48,889 nt of DNA from Opitutus sp. GAS368 (GTDB taxonomy: Bacteria; Verrucomicrobiota; Verrucomicrobiia; Opitutales; Opitutaceae). Positions 29,808 to 39,253 of this stretch are shown here, one piece after another (within the stretch, counting starts at the first letter, position 1; every line of letters starts with the position of its first letter). The translations under genes were made by a program, and so were the position numbers. The notes under the pieces were generated by a model. The model searched no databases, was not told where the DNA came from, and was given only the letters and a program-made list of their open reading frames with translations. Location: positions 1 to 48,889 of the forward strand of contig CAMBLN010000003.1 of NCBI GenBank assembly GCA_945868215.1. The letters run 5' to 3'.

Positions 29808-30758
29808 TTAGACCGATACTTCCTGCCGGGCCTTTTCCGCCAGCGCGGTGGAGATATAACGCTCACCAAAGCTGCATCCCACCGTGACAATCACCTTACC
29901 CTCAAACTCTTTTCTTTTAGCTACTTGCATCGCGGCCCATACGTTTGCCCCGGTCGAAATCCCTCCCAAAATACCGTCCTGCAACGCAAGCTGACGCGCC
30001 GTTTCCAACGCATCGTCATCACTCACTTGGATGATCTCGTCGATGATCGACGTGTTGCAGTTCTTCGGGATGAACCCCGCTCCGATGCCTTGAATGCGAT
30101 GCCGGCCCGGTTTACCCCCCGACAACACCGGACTGCCCGTCGGCTCGACCGCGATGCTCCGCAGCTCACGCCGAGACTTAATCACTTCCGAAACTCCCGT
30201 GATGGTGCCTCCCGTGCCCACGCCAGCGACAAACGCATCGATGTTCCCGCCCGTCGCCGTCCAGATTTCCTCGGCCGTCGTGCGGCGGTGCACTTCCGGA
30301 TTCGCCGGATTTTCAAATTGCTGGGGAATGAACGCGTTTCCGCCGTGCTGCGCGAGCAGTTCGCCCGCCTTGCGGATCGCACCCGGCATACCCTCGGCTC
30401 CCGGTGTCAGCACGATTTCCGCACCAAGCATGCGTAACAACACACGCCGCTCCAGCGACATTGTCTCGGGCATCGTGAGAATGAGTTTGTATCCACGTTG
30501 TGCACACACGAACGCCAGCGCGATGCCCGTGTTGCCCGAGGTCGGCTCGATCACCACCGCGCCCGGCTTTAACTTTCCTTCGCGCTCCGCCGCCTCGATC
30601 ATGGCCCGCCCGATGCGGTCTTTCACGCTCGCCAGCGGATTAAAAAACTCCGCCTTCACATAAATCGTCGCCGGTAGACCCGACGCGATGCGGTTCAATT
30701 TGATCAGCGGAGTCTGACCAATGGTGGCGACGATATCGGAATAAACTTGGGCGGACAT
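29808..30758 (-). CDS. cysK: Cysteine synthase A
   Basis: [39 protein letters not shown]. Confidence 0.95.
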   Translation of the reverse strand: MSAQVYSDIVATIGQTPLIKLNRIASGLPATIYVKAEFFNPLASVKDRIGRAMIEAAEREGKLKPGAVVIEPTSGNTGIALAFVCAQRGYKLILTMPETMSLERRVLLRMLGAEIVLTPGAEGMPGAIRKAGELLAQHGGNAFIPQQFENPANPEVHRRTTAEEIWTATGGNIDAFVAGVGTGGTITGVSEVIKSRRELRSIAVEPTGSPVLSGGKPGRHRIQGIGAGFIPKNCNTSIIDEIIQVSDDDALETARQLALQDGILGGISTGANVWAAMQVAKRKEFEGKVIVTVGCSFGERYISTALAEKARQEVSV

Positions 30759-30766
30759 TCATCCAC

Positions 30767-31750
30767 TCAAACCTCCCCGTCCTCCTCCGCGCAAGATAAT
30801 CGCTGCAACTCCCTACCCACCCGCTCCGCCAGCGCCAGTCCCGACAACACCGCCCCTTCCACTTTCGGCCCGCCAAACGCATCACCCGCAAATCCCAGCG
30901 TCAGCTCCGGCAGCCACACGCACCGCTCCACATGGGTCGTCTTCGGCTCGCTGAATTTCCACCGATGCAACGTCGTCGCCGTCACCGTCGCACCCAACAT
31001 CCCTTCTACCGCCGTCAACAACTTCGCCGCCACCTCCGCCTCGGGCAGTCCGTAATTCGCCTCCGCAAACTCCGCCGCCGCATGAATCGTCACCGCCGCC
31101 GGCGCGCTTTGCACCACACCTTTTTTCACGTTGTCCGCGATCCAGCGCACCGGCCCTTCCGCAAACGCCAACCCATCCACCGGCACCGCGCTCGGCCCCG
31201 CTAGCGTCACGAGCAACGCGAGACACGGATGATACTGCAACGCCTTCAACTCCTCCGCCGTCCCCTCCGGTAACACCACCTCGCCCACCTTCAACATCGC
31301 CAGCGCCTGCGGCACCGGACACGCAAAAAGCACCCGCTCCGCCCGCACGATTCCCTGCCCTTCCACATCGAGTTCCCAGCACCCGCACTCATGCCGGCGC
31401 GCCGCCGTGACTTTGTGCTCGCGCAGAATCTCCAACCCTTCCGCCAGCGCCTTCGGCACCGCCGTCATGCTCGGCGCACCCACCATCCGCCGATGCTGCG
31501 AATCCGGCCAATTCTTCACCAGCCCGCGCTCGCGCCACCCTTCGACCAGCTCCGTAAACGCCGCATCACGCACCGTGAAAAATTGCGCGCCCTGATCGAA
31601 AACCGCCCCGCCCACCCGCTTCGTCGCCATGCGTCCGCCCACGCCGCGGCTCTTCTCCAACACCACGACGGTCGCTCCCGCCGCCACCAGTTTCTGCGCC
31701 ATCACCAGACCTGAAATCCCCGCGCCGATGATCACCGTGGTGTTGTTCAT
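30767..31750 (-). CDS. NAD(P)/FAD-dependent (renalase-like) oxidoreductase
   Basis: TVIIGAGISGLVMAQKLVAAGATVVVLEKSRGVGGRMATKR. Confidence 0.9.
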   Translation of the reverse strand: MNNTTVIIGAGISGLVMAQKLVAAGATVVVLEKSRGVGGRMATKRVGGAVFDQGAQFFTVRDAAFTELVEGWRERGLVKNWPDSQHRRMVGAPSMTAVPKALAEGLEILREHKVTAARRHECGCWELDVEGQGIVRAERVLFACPVPQALAMLKVGEVVLPEGTAEELKALQYHPCLALLVTLAGPSAVPVDGLAFAEGPVRWIADNVKKGVVQSAPAAVTIHAAAEFAEANYGLPEAEVAAKLLTAVEGMLGATVTATTLHRWKFSEPKTTHVERCVWLPELTLGFAGDAFGGPKVEGAVLSGLALAERVGRELQRLSCAEEDGEV

Positions 31751-31753
31751 GAT

Positions 31754-33157
31754 TTATTCCGCCGACCTTACGCGCCCCAGCAGATGCCGCAACGCGCTCT
31801 CCACGTTTTCATGGCGAAACCCATACCCCGCCTCCGTCAACTTCCCCGGCACCACGCGTGCGCTCGACAACAGCGTCTCTTCCGCCATCTCCCCGAACAC
31901 CGCGCGCAACGCCGCCTCCGGCACCGGCAACACAGCCGGTCTGCGCAACACCTTTCCGAGCACGCGCGTGAACTCCGCATTTGTCACCGCCTGCGGCGCG
32001 ACCGCATTCACCGGTCCGTCACATCGCCGGTCCAGCACCGCGTGATAGATCGCCGCCGTCAGGTCATCGAGCGAGATCCAGCTCATCCACATCCGTCCGT
32101 CACCCAACCGTCCGCCCAAGCCCGCGCGAAACACCGGCAGTAACTTCGCCAACGCCCCGCCCGCCGGCGTCAACACTACTCCCGTGCGCAACTCCACCAC
32201 GCGCACCCCGAGCGCATCCGCCGCCACCGCCTCGCGTTCCCACGCCGTGCACACGTCCGCCAAAAAACCCGTGCCGTTGGGCGCCCCTTCATCGAGCACC
32301 TCGTCACCCCGATTCCCATACACCCCCGTCGCCGACGCCGACACGAATACAAAGGGTCTCAACCGCTCGCTCTGCACCGCCGCGATCGCCGCCACCAATG
32401 TCCGCGTGCTGTCCACGCGACTGCGCACAATCGCCTCCTTCCGCTCCGCCGTCCACCGGCCGTCCGCCACGCCCTCGCCCGATAAATTAACCAGCGCGTC
32501 CACTCCGCGCATTGCCTGTGGGTCGATCTCCCCTTTGGCCGGATTCCAGAACACCTCGTCGCGCTCCCGCGTCGCACGCCGCACGAGCCGCATCACCGTG
32601 TGCCCCTGCGTCTGCAAAAAAGCCGTCAACGCCCGCCCCACCAGCCCCGATGCCCCCGCGATCAAAAACCTAATCGGCCTCACCGAAATATAACGCGACG
32701 CGCTCTCCACGTCCGCGTTAGTCACCGCATGACGATACTCAAACAACCGCTCCAATTCCTTCCGTGCAAACGCCCCGCCCGCGATCTGCCCGATCACGCC
32801 AAACGGCAGACGATACTGGATCTCGTCCGTCAACACGCACGCCCGTCCGCCATCGACCGGCTCCACGCGATGCACATGTTCCCAGTGCGCAAACGGCCCG
32901 CGCACCTGCACATCGCGAAACTGGACGCCTTCGACATAGTTCCGGTGCTCGACGTCCCAGCGCACCCACACCGGCCCGATCTTCGTGCGCAGACTCACCC
33001 GCGCGCCATCACGGATCCCGCCGATCTGCGAAATCACTTCCAGCTTCTGCCACGGCGGCGCCAGTCGCGCAAACGCCCCCGGCCTCTCGTGCCAGGCAAA
33101 CACCTCCGAAGCCGGCCGCTCGATCCGGACACTGCGCGTAAAGGTCGATAAACTCAT
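31754..33157 (-). CDS. TIGR01777 family protein (SRPBCC N-term + SDR epimerase)
   Basis: [57 protein letters not shown]. Confidence 0.9.
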   Translation of the reverse strand: MSLSTFTRSVRIERPASEVFAWHERPGAFARLAPPWQKLEVISQIGGIRDGARVSLRTKIGPVWVRWDVEHRNYVEGVQFRDVQVRGPFAHWEHVHRVEPVDGGRACVLTDEIQYRLPFGVIGQIAGGAFARKELERLFEYRHAVTNADVESASRYISVRPIRFLIAGASGLVGRALTAFLQTQGHTVMRLVRRATRERDEVFWNPAKGEIDPQAMRGVDALVNLSGEGVADGRWTAERKEAIVRSRVDSTRTLVAAIAAVQSERLRPFVFVSASATGVYGNRGDEVLDEGAPNGTGFLADVCTAWEREAVAADALGVRVVELRTGVVLTPAGGALAKLLPVFRAGLGGRLGDGRMWMSWISLDDLTAAIYHAVLDRRCDGPVNAVAPQAVTNAEFTRVLGKVLRRPAVLPVPEAALRAVFGEMAEETLLSSARVVPGKLTEAGYGFRHENVESALRHLLGRVRSAE

Positions 33158-33309
33158 TTCGTAACCCGACCCTTTTTCATACGACACGCGTCAGAGCAAT
33201 ACTTCACGTCGTCCCACACCTTTTCCCATTTCTTCCTCCACGTGAACGGACGCCCGCACACCACGCAGGTTTTCTCCGGCAGATCCGACTTCTTGCGCAT
33301 CTTCGGCAT
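33154..33309 (-). CDS. DUF2256 domain protein
   Basis: Own translation [55 protein letters not shown] overlap with the next gene. Confidence 0.88.
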   Translation of the reverse strand: MPKMRKKSDLPEKTCVVCGRPFTWRKKWEKVWDDVKYCSDACRMKKGRVTK

Positions 33310-33354
33310 AACTCCTTTTTTGTTAAAATAAAATATTAACCCACAATAATTAAT

Positions 33355-33387
33355 ACAAGTTTGTCACTTAATAAGTGACAAACTTGT
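33355..33387. repeat. 33-nt perfect palindrome (16-bp arms, 1-nt centre)
   Basis: ACAAGTTTGTCACTTA-A-TAAGTGACAAACTTGT spanning the stop codon of the Fe-S photolyase. Confidence 0.95.
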
Positions 33388-34956
33388 CTGTCCGTTTTCG
33401 TCGTCCGCAGTCGGCGTCGGCGCCCCGCCATTCCCCCGGATCTCCTTCGCCCGCGCCTGAATGGCCGCGATGTCCGTGGGCGTGAGCCGCGCGACGTTTT
33501 TCACCTGCAACGCCATGCGCTGATTCGCCGCGAGCAACTTCTCATGCCGCACCAAAAAATCCCAATACAACGTCGTGAACGGACACGCCTCATCACCCAC
33601 CCGCTGCGCCGGATCGAACCTGCACCCTTTGCAGTAGTTGCTCATCCGATCGATATACTTGCCCGTCGCCGCATACGGCTTCGACGCCATCAATCCGCCG
33701 TCCGCGTATTGCGACATACCGTGCGTGTTCGGCAGCTCCACCCACTCGACCGCATCCACATACACGCCAAGATACCACCCGCAGATTTCCTTCGGCCGCA
33801 CCCCCAACAGCAGCGAATAAAGCCCCGTCACCATCAACCGCTGGATGTGGTGTGCATATCCATGCCGCAACGTCTGTCCGATCGCATCGCGCAAACACGC
33901 CATCTCCGTCTTCCCCGTCCAATAAAACTCCGGCAACGGCTCCTCCGCGCCCAGCGCATTCGTCTCCGCATACCGCGGCATCTTCAGCCAGTAAATCCCG
34001 CGCACATATTCCCGCCACCCCAGGATCTGCCGGATAAATCCCTCCGCGCTAGCCAGCGAAACTTTCCCGTCGCGCCACGCCTTCTCCGCCGCGCGGATCA
34101 CGTCGCGCGGATCCAGCAGCTTCAGGTTCATCGCCGCCGACAACCGCGAATGATACAGCCACGGCTCCTCCGTCCACATCGCGTCCTGATAAGTCCCGAA
34201 CTCCGCCAGCCGGTGTTCGATAAAATCCGCCAGCGCCCGTTGCGCCTCCTCCGATGTCACCGGCCAGTCAAACTCCGCGAGCTCCCCGTAATGCTTCGCG
34301 AATCGCTCGTTCACCAATGCGAGCACACCACGCGTCACCGCATCCGGCTTGAACGCCACCGGCTCACGCAACTTCCCCGGCCCCGTCTTCGAAAAACTCC
34401 CGCGATTATCGTGGTCAAAATTCCACTGACCGCCCTCCGGCTCACCCGCCGCATCCAGCAACACGCGATGTTTCCGTCGCACCTCCCGATAAAAAAACTC
34501 CATGCGCAACTGCTTCCGCCCCGCCGCATGACGCCTGAACTCATCCAACGAACACAAAAAATGCCGGTCCTTTCTTATATCCAGTGGCAGCCCGAGCGTC
34601 TCCGCCGCCGCTTCAATCTCCGTCCACACGCGATGCTCACCCGGCTCGGTCACAATCAACCGCTCCGGCTTCACCTTTTTCACACACCGCGCCAACTCGC
34701 CCGCCAGTGTCTGCGTGTTCCCCTTCTCGCCCAACTCCGTATAAAACACCGTCACGCCCCGCGCCCGCAGCGCATCCCGAAAGTGCCGCATCGCCGCCAA
34801 AAAAATCGCGATGCGCGGCTTGGTCGAAGGCACGTGCTCCGACTCCTGCGCCACCTCCGCCATCCAAACCGCATCCGTCTTCGCGTCGAATCCATCAAAC
34901 GCCGCCGCATCCGCGTTCAACTGATCCCCGAGCACCAAAACCAAATTACGCGTCAT
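33364..34956 (-). CDS. Cryptochrome/photolyase family, Fe-S (FeS-BCP/PhrB-like) type
   Basis: LVLVLGDQLNADAAAFDGFD; C-terminal Fe-S Cys motif NYCKGCRFDPAQRVGDEACPFTTLYWDF. Confidence 0.9.
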   Translation of the reverse strand: MTRNLVLVLGDQLNADAAAFDGFDAKTDAVWMAEVAQESEHVPSTKPRIAIFLAAMRHFRDALRARGVTVFYTELGEKGNTQTLAGELARCVKKVKPERLIVTEPGEHRVWTEIEAAAETLGLPLDIRKDRHFLCSLDEFRRHAAGRKQLRMEFFYREVRRKHRVLLDAAGEPEGGQWNFDHDNRGSFSKTGPGKLREPVAFKPDAVTRGVLALVNERFAKHYGELAEFDWPVTSEEAQRALADFIEHRLAEFGTYQDAMWTEEPWLYHSRLSAAMNLKLLDPRDVIRAAEKAWRDGKVSLASAEGFIRQILGWREYVRGIYWLKMPRYAETNALGAEEPLPEFYWTGKTEMACLRDAIGQTLRHGYAHHIQRLMVTGLYSLLLGVRPKEICGWYLGVYVDAVEWVELPNTHGMSQYADGGLMASKPYAATGKYIDRMSNYCKGCRFDPAQRVGDEACPFTTLYWDFLVRHEKLLAANQRMALQVKNVARLTPTDIAAIQARAKEIRGNGGAPTPTADDENGQTSLSLIK

Positions 34957-35121
34957 AACCCCTCCTCCCGTAGGCGTAGGCCGCGAGCTCGCGCGCGCTC
35001 CGAATCAACGCCACGACGGCACAGCAACACCGCGGAGTCGTTGGTCCCTCCTCAAACTCCCCACCGAACTCCGTGCCCTCTGTGTCTATAATGGAGTGCA
35101 TACGCGTCTCAGTCCCAATCA

Positions 35122-36591
35122 TCACGCGTCGCGCTCCACGATACTCTCACCCCGCAAACTCTTAAACGCCGCCAACGCCGCCTCGCGTGCCTGCGCGTGA
35201 TCGACAATCGGATCCGGATAATTCCCCTCCACCCGCGCATACTCGCGCACATTCTCCGGCGCGGTCCACGGCGCGTGCAGAAATTTATCCGGCAGCTTCG
35301 CGATCTCCGGCACCCACTTGCGCACATACGCACCTTCCCCGTCAAAACGCTCTCCCTGCGTCACCGGCGCAAAGACCCTAAAATACGGCGCCGCATCCGC
35401 CCCGCACCCCGCGCTCCACTGCCAGCCGAGCGTGTTCTGCGCAAGGTCCGCATCGACCAGCGTATCCCAAAACCACTCCGCGCCATGCTGCCACGGCAGC
35501 CGCAGGTGTTTCACCAAAAACGACGCCACGACCATGCGCACGCGGTTGTGCATCCACCCCGTGTGCCACAGCTCGCGCATGCCCGCGTCCACGATCGGAT
35601 ACCCCGTCTGCCCGCGCTGCCACGCCCGCAACAACACTCCGCTCTTATCCTCGGCCCACGGAAACTTCTTAAAATCCTCCCGCAACGGCTCGGTCGGCGT
35701 CTGCGGAAAATGAAACAACAGGTGATGCGCAAACTCGCGCCAACCCACCTCGCTCAAAAACGTCTGCGACCCCTTGTTCGGCGGGAACACCCCGCTGTCC
35801 TTCGACAACGCCTGCACCGCCGCCCACACCTGCCGCGGACCAATCTCGCCAAAATGAAAATGCGGCGACAACCGCGACGTCCCCTCGATCCCCGGCGTGT
35901 TCCGCTGATCCGCATACGCCTCCATCGCCTTCGCCACAAACCGCTTCAACTGCGTCTGCGCCCCCGCCTCGCCCGGAGTCCACGTCTCGTAAAATCCGCC
36001 GTCCCACTTGATCGTCGGTAACAGCCCCAACTCCGTCACCTCCAGCGACGCCGGCCACTCCGCCGGAGCCGGAAAGTCGCCCTTGCGAATCGCCACCGCC
36101 GGAGCCATCGGCAGCGTGAGGCAATGCCGCCAGTAAGGCGTGAACACCTGAAACGGTTTCCCCTGCTTGTTCTGAATCGTGTGCGGCTCGAACAGCAGCG
36201 CCGAATTAAAGCTCTTCGCCTCGATCTTCGCCGCAATCAGATCGGCCTTGATCGTCTTGTCCCTCGCGATCACCGCCGGCTCGTATCGTCGATTCCAATA
36301 CACCGCTTCCGCTCCCGTAGCCGTGATCAAATCACTCAGCACCTCCCCGCTGTCTCCGCGCGCCACGATCAACCGCGAACCACGCGCCTGGAGCGACGCA
36401 TCCAGCGCGACCAGCGAATGATGCAGCCACCACTTCGTCGCCCCGCCCGCCGGCCAATCGCCCTCGCCTGCCTCGTCCCAGATATACACCGGAATCACCG
36501 GCCCGCCCCGGGCCAAGGCCGCATGAAGCGCGGCGTTGTCCTGCAGGCGCAGGTCTTGACGAAACCAGAGGATGACAGGGGAAGCGCTCAC
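35122..36591 (-). CDS. phrB: Deoxyribodipyrimidine photolyase (class I)
   Basis: PVILWFRQDLRLQDNAALHAAL, WREFAHHLLFHFP, NTLGWQWSAGCGADAAPYFRVFAP. Confidence 0.95.
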   Translation of the reverse strand: MSASPVILWFRQDLRLQDNAALHAALARGGPVIPVYIWDEAGEGDWPAGGATKWWLHHSLVALDASLQARGSRLIVARGDSGEVLSDLITATGAEAVYWNRRYEPAVIARDKTIKADLIAAKIEAKSFNSALLFEPHTIQNKQGKPFQVFTPYWRHCLTLPMAPAVAIRKGDFPAPAEWPASLEVTELGLLPTIKWDGGFYETWTPGEAGAQTQLKRFVAKAMEAYADQRNTPGIEGTSRLSPHFHFGEIGPRQVWAAVQALSKDSGVFPPNKGSQTFLSEVGWREFAHHLLFHFPQTPTEPLREDFKKFPWAEDKSGVLLRAWQRGQTGYPIVDAGMRELWHTGWMHNRVRMVVASFLVKHLRLPWQHGAEWFWDTLVDADLAQNTLGWQWSAGCGADAAPYFRVFAPVTQGERFDGEGAYVRKWVPEIAKLPDKFLHAPWTAPENVREYARVEGNYPDPIVDHAQAREAALAAFKSLRGESIVERDA

Positions 36592-36687
36592 GTGGATTTA
36601 CCGCCGAAGAAGCGCAGTCTGATGCACTTTGCAATCCGCTCGCTCATAAAAGACAGGGCCGACACTCCGCTGCCCGTCGCCTCCGCC

Positions 36688-37230
36688 TCACTCCAACCCC
36701 AACGCCTTCCGCCCCGCGTCCGAGATCATCTGCGGCGTCCAGATCGGATCCCACACGATGTGCACCTTCGCCGACTCCACCGTCGGCAGCGCCGCGATCT
36801 TCGAGCGCGCATCCTCCGCGATCACCGGCCCCATGCCGCAACCTTGCGCGGTCAGCGTCATCTTCACTTCCACCTCGTGCCCGCCCGTCGGCGTCTTCTC
36901 CACGCTCAAATCATAAACCAACCCGAGGTCCACGATGTTCACCGGAATCTCCGGATCAAAACAGGTCTTCATCGCCGCCCACACCGCCTCCTCGCTGAAC
37001 TCGCCCGTCGCCGCCGGTTTGGTCTCCGCCAGCTTCGCCACATCAAATCCCTGCAACGCATCCGCGTTCTCGCGCGTGATGCGAAACAGCCCGCGGTCCG
37101 TGCGCACCGTCACGCTGCCGCCCAGCGTCTGCATGACATGCGCCGCCGTGCCCGCCGTGAGCGTGACGGTGTCGCCCGCCGGAATGACCGTGGCCGTGAT
37201 ATCGCGAGTGAGTATGGTGTCGTTGGACAT
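36688..37230 (-). CDS. sufT: Putative Fe-S cluster assembly protein SufT (MIP18/DUF59)
   Basis: ATVIPAGDTVTLTAGTAAHVMQTLGGSVTVRT; DPEIPVNIVDLGLVYDL. Confidence 0.88.
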   Translation of the reverse strand: MSNDTILTRDITATVIPAGDTVTLTAGTAAHVMQTLGGSVTVRTDRGLFRITRENADALQGFDVAKLAETKPAATGEFSEEAVWAAMKTCFDPEIPVNIVDLGLVYDLSVEKTPTGGHEVEVKMTLTAQGCGMGPVIAEDARSKIAALPTVESAKVHIVWDPIWTPQMISDAGRKALGLE

Positions 37231-37306
37231 AGGTTAAAAAAATTTGTCTACTTTGCGTTCTTTGCGATCTCCCCGTCTTTGCGTTAAAAGTCCGCCTCGG
37301 TATTCG

Positions 37307-39104
37307 TCACCGCACGTTGATCTCCAGCGGCAACCGCGCGTAGATCCCCTTCGGATCATTAAACTGCCCCAGCGTCTTCGCCTGCTCTTCCACCGTCGCC
37401 ATCACCTGCGAAACCAACCCGCCCTGCTTCGCCTGCGCCGGCCGCGCATCTTCCAGCCACGCCGTCAGCATCTCTCCAAAGGTCTGCGACTGCGGAAACT
37501 CCGTCAGCTTGTAATCCGTCCCCAGCCCCGCCGTCTTCGCCGCGTGCGCCACGGCCGCGTCCAGTCCGCCCAGTTCATCCACCAGCCCGAGTTTCACCGC
37601 CTCGCGGCCCGACCACACGCGACCGCCCGCGATCTTCCGCACCTCGGCCGGATCGAGCTTCCGCCCTTCCGCCACTTTGCGGATGAACTCTCCGTAGATC
37701 CACTCGACCATGCCTTGGAAAACCGCCAGCTCCCCTTCCGTCTTCGGCCGCGTCACTGTGAAAATATCCGCATACTTCCCGGTCTTCACCCCGTCGAAGG
37801 TCACCCCGAGGTCGTTCGCCAGTTTTTTGATGTCGAAGTGTATGCCGACCACCCCGATCGACCCCGTGATGGTCGTCGGCTCCGCATAAATACGCGCCGC
37901 GTATGCGGAAATCCAATACCCGCCCGACGCCGCGTAACTGCCCATCGACACCACCACCGGCTTCACTTCCGCCGCCAGCCGCAGCTCGCGCTGGATGTAT
38001 TCCGACGCCGTCGCCGAGCCGCCCGGACTGTTCACGCGCAGCACGATCGCCTTCACGTTCTTGTCCTGCCTCAACGCCCGCAACTCGCGCGAAAACCGCT
38101 CCCCGCCCACTTCGTCGGCCTCGCCTTCGCCGTCCACGATCGCCCCTTCCGCATACACCACCGCGATTTCATTCTTCGCGTTCCCGCCTTCCTTCGCCAA
38201 TCCCCTCGCATAATCCGCCAGCCCCACTTGCTTGAAGGGCTCCGCCTCGTCCGTCCGCCCCGTCGCCACTTTGAGCTGCGCGAGCACTTCATCCCGATAC
38301 GCCAGCCGGTCCACCAGCCCCGCCTTCAACGCCGTCTCCGGCCGGATGAGTCCTTCCGCATCCACCAGCGCCTGCATGTCCTCCGGCTTCATACCGCGGT
38401 CCGCCGCCATGTCCGCCCGCAGATCGCTCCACAAATCGCCGAGTAATTTTTCCAACTGCAGCCGGTTCTCCGGACTCAGGTCTTTGCGCACAAACGGCTC
38501 CGCGTAGGATTTGAACTCGCCCACTTTCGTCACTTGCACGCCCACGCCGAACCGCTCGAACGCCCCTGCAAAAAACGTCGGTTCGCTCGCCAGTCCGGGC
38601 ACCATCAGGGTGCCATACGGATTGAGCACCAGGTCGCTCGCCCCCGCCGCCAGATACAGGTCGCCCGTCGTCGCGAAATCCAGATACGCCACCACCGGCT
38701 TCCCCGATTTCCGGAAACCCGCCAGCGCCGCGCGCACTTCCGACAACACCGCGAACCCGCTGCCGTATCCGTCCGGTGTCAGGCTGCCCGTCAACACCAC
38801 GCCCGCGATGCGTTTGTCCCCCGCCGCCTCGCGCAACGCCCGCGTCACCGCCCTCAATTGCAGCGTCGCCACCCCTCCTCCGCCCACCAGATCCCCCAGC
38901 CCCGCCCCGTCGATCTCCGGGGGCGCGTCCGTGATGTTCGCGCTCAAATCAAACACCAGATACGAGCCCGTCTCCACCGGTGCCGCCGGCGGCTGGAACG
39001 ACCCCGCCGCCACGATAAGTCCGAAGCCCACCACCAGCAATCCGGTCACCGCGAGCGCGAGAGCCGCCAGCGTGCCGAGGAACGACGCAAAGAAGTTCTT
39101 CATA
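37307..39104 (-). CDS. sppA: Signal peptide peptidase SppA, 67K type
   Basis: VNSPGGSATASEYI, VVVSMGSYAASGGYWISAYA, ITGSIGVVGI. Confidence 0.93.
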
Positions 39105-39253
39105 AGATGCCGCACCCTACCTTCCCCGCGCCACACCGCCAGCCCTCTTTCCAAAGTCCGCGCCGTCCTCCCCTCGCACCATCACTCCGGCACGATCCCC
39201 GCTACAGTTTTCCCGTCACTGCACCGTTGCTTAACCAGAGTTGCGATTCATCC

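Noticed and set aside
33544-35091. 515-aa ORF antisense to the Fe-S photolyase
   Set aside because: Low-complexity Arg/Pro/His composition; the opposite strand is a clear photolyase
35087-35092. TATAAT -10-like box on the plus strand
   Set aside because: No -35 at proper spacing and no plus-strand gene downstream
38534-39253. 240-codon N-terminal extension of the 39254 ORF
   Set aside because: Antisense to sppA with Arg/His-rich shadow composition; the protein-like sequence starts at about MPPLNPQSMSEQ
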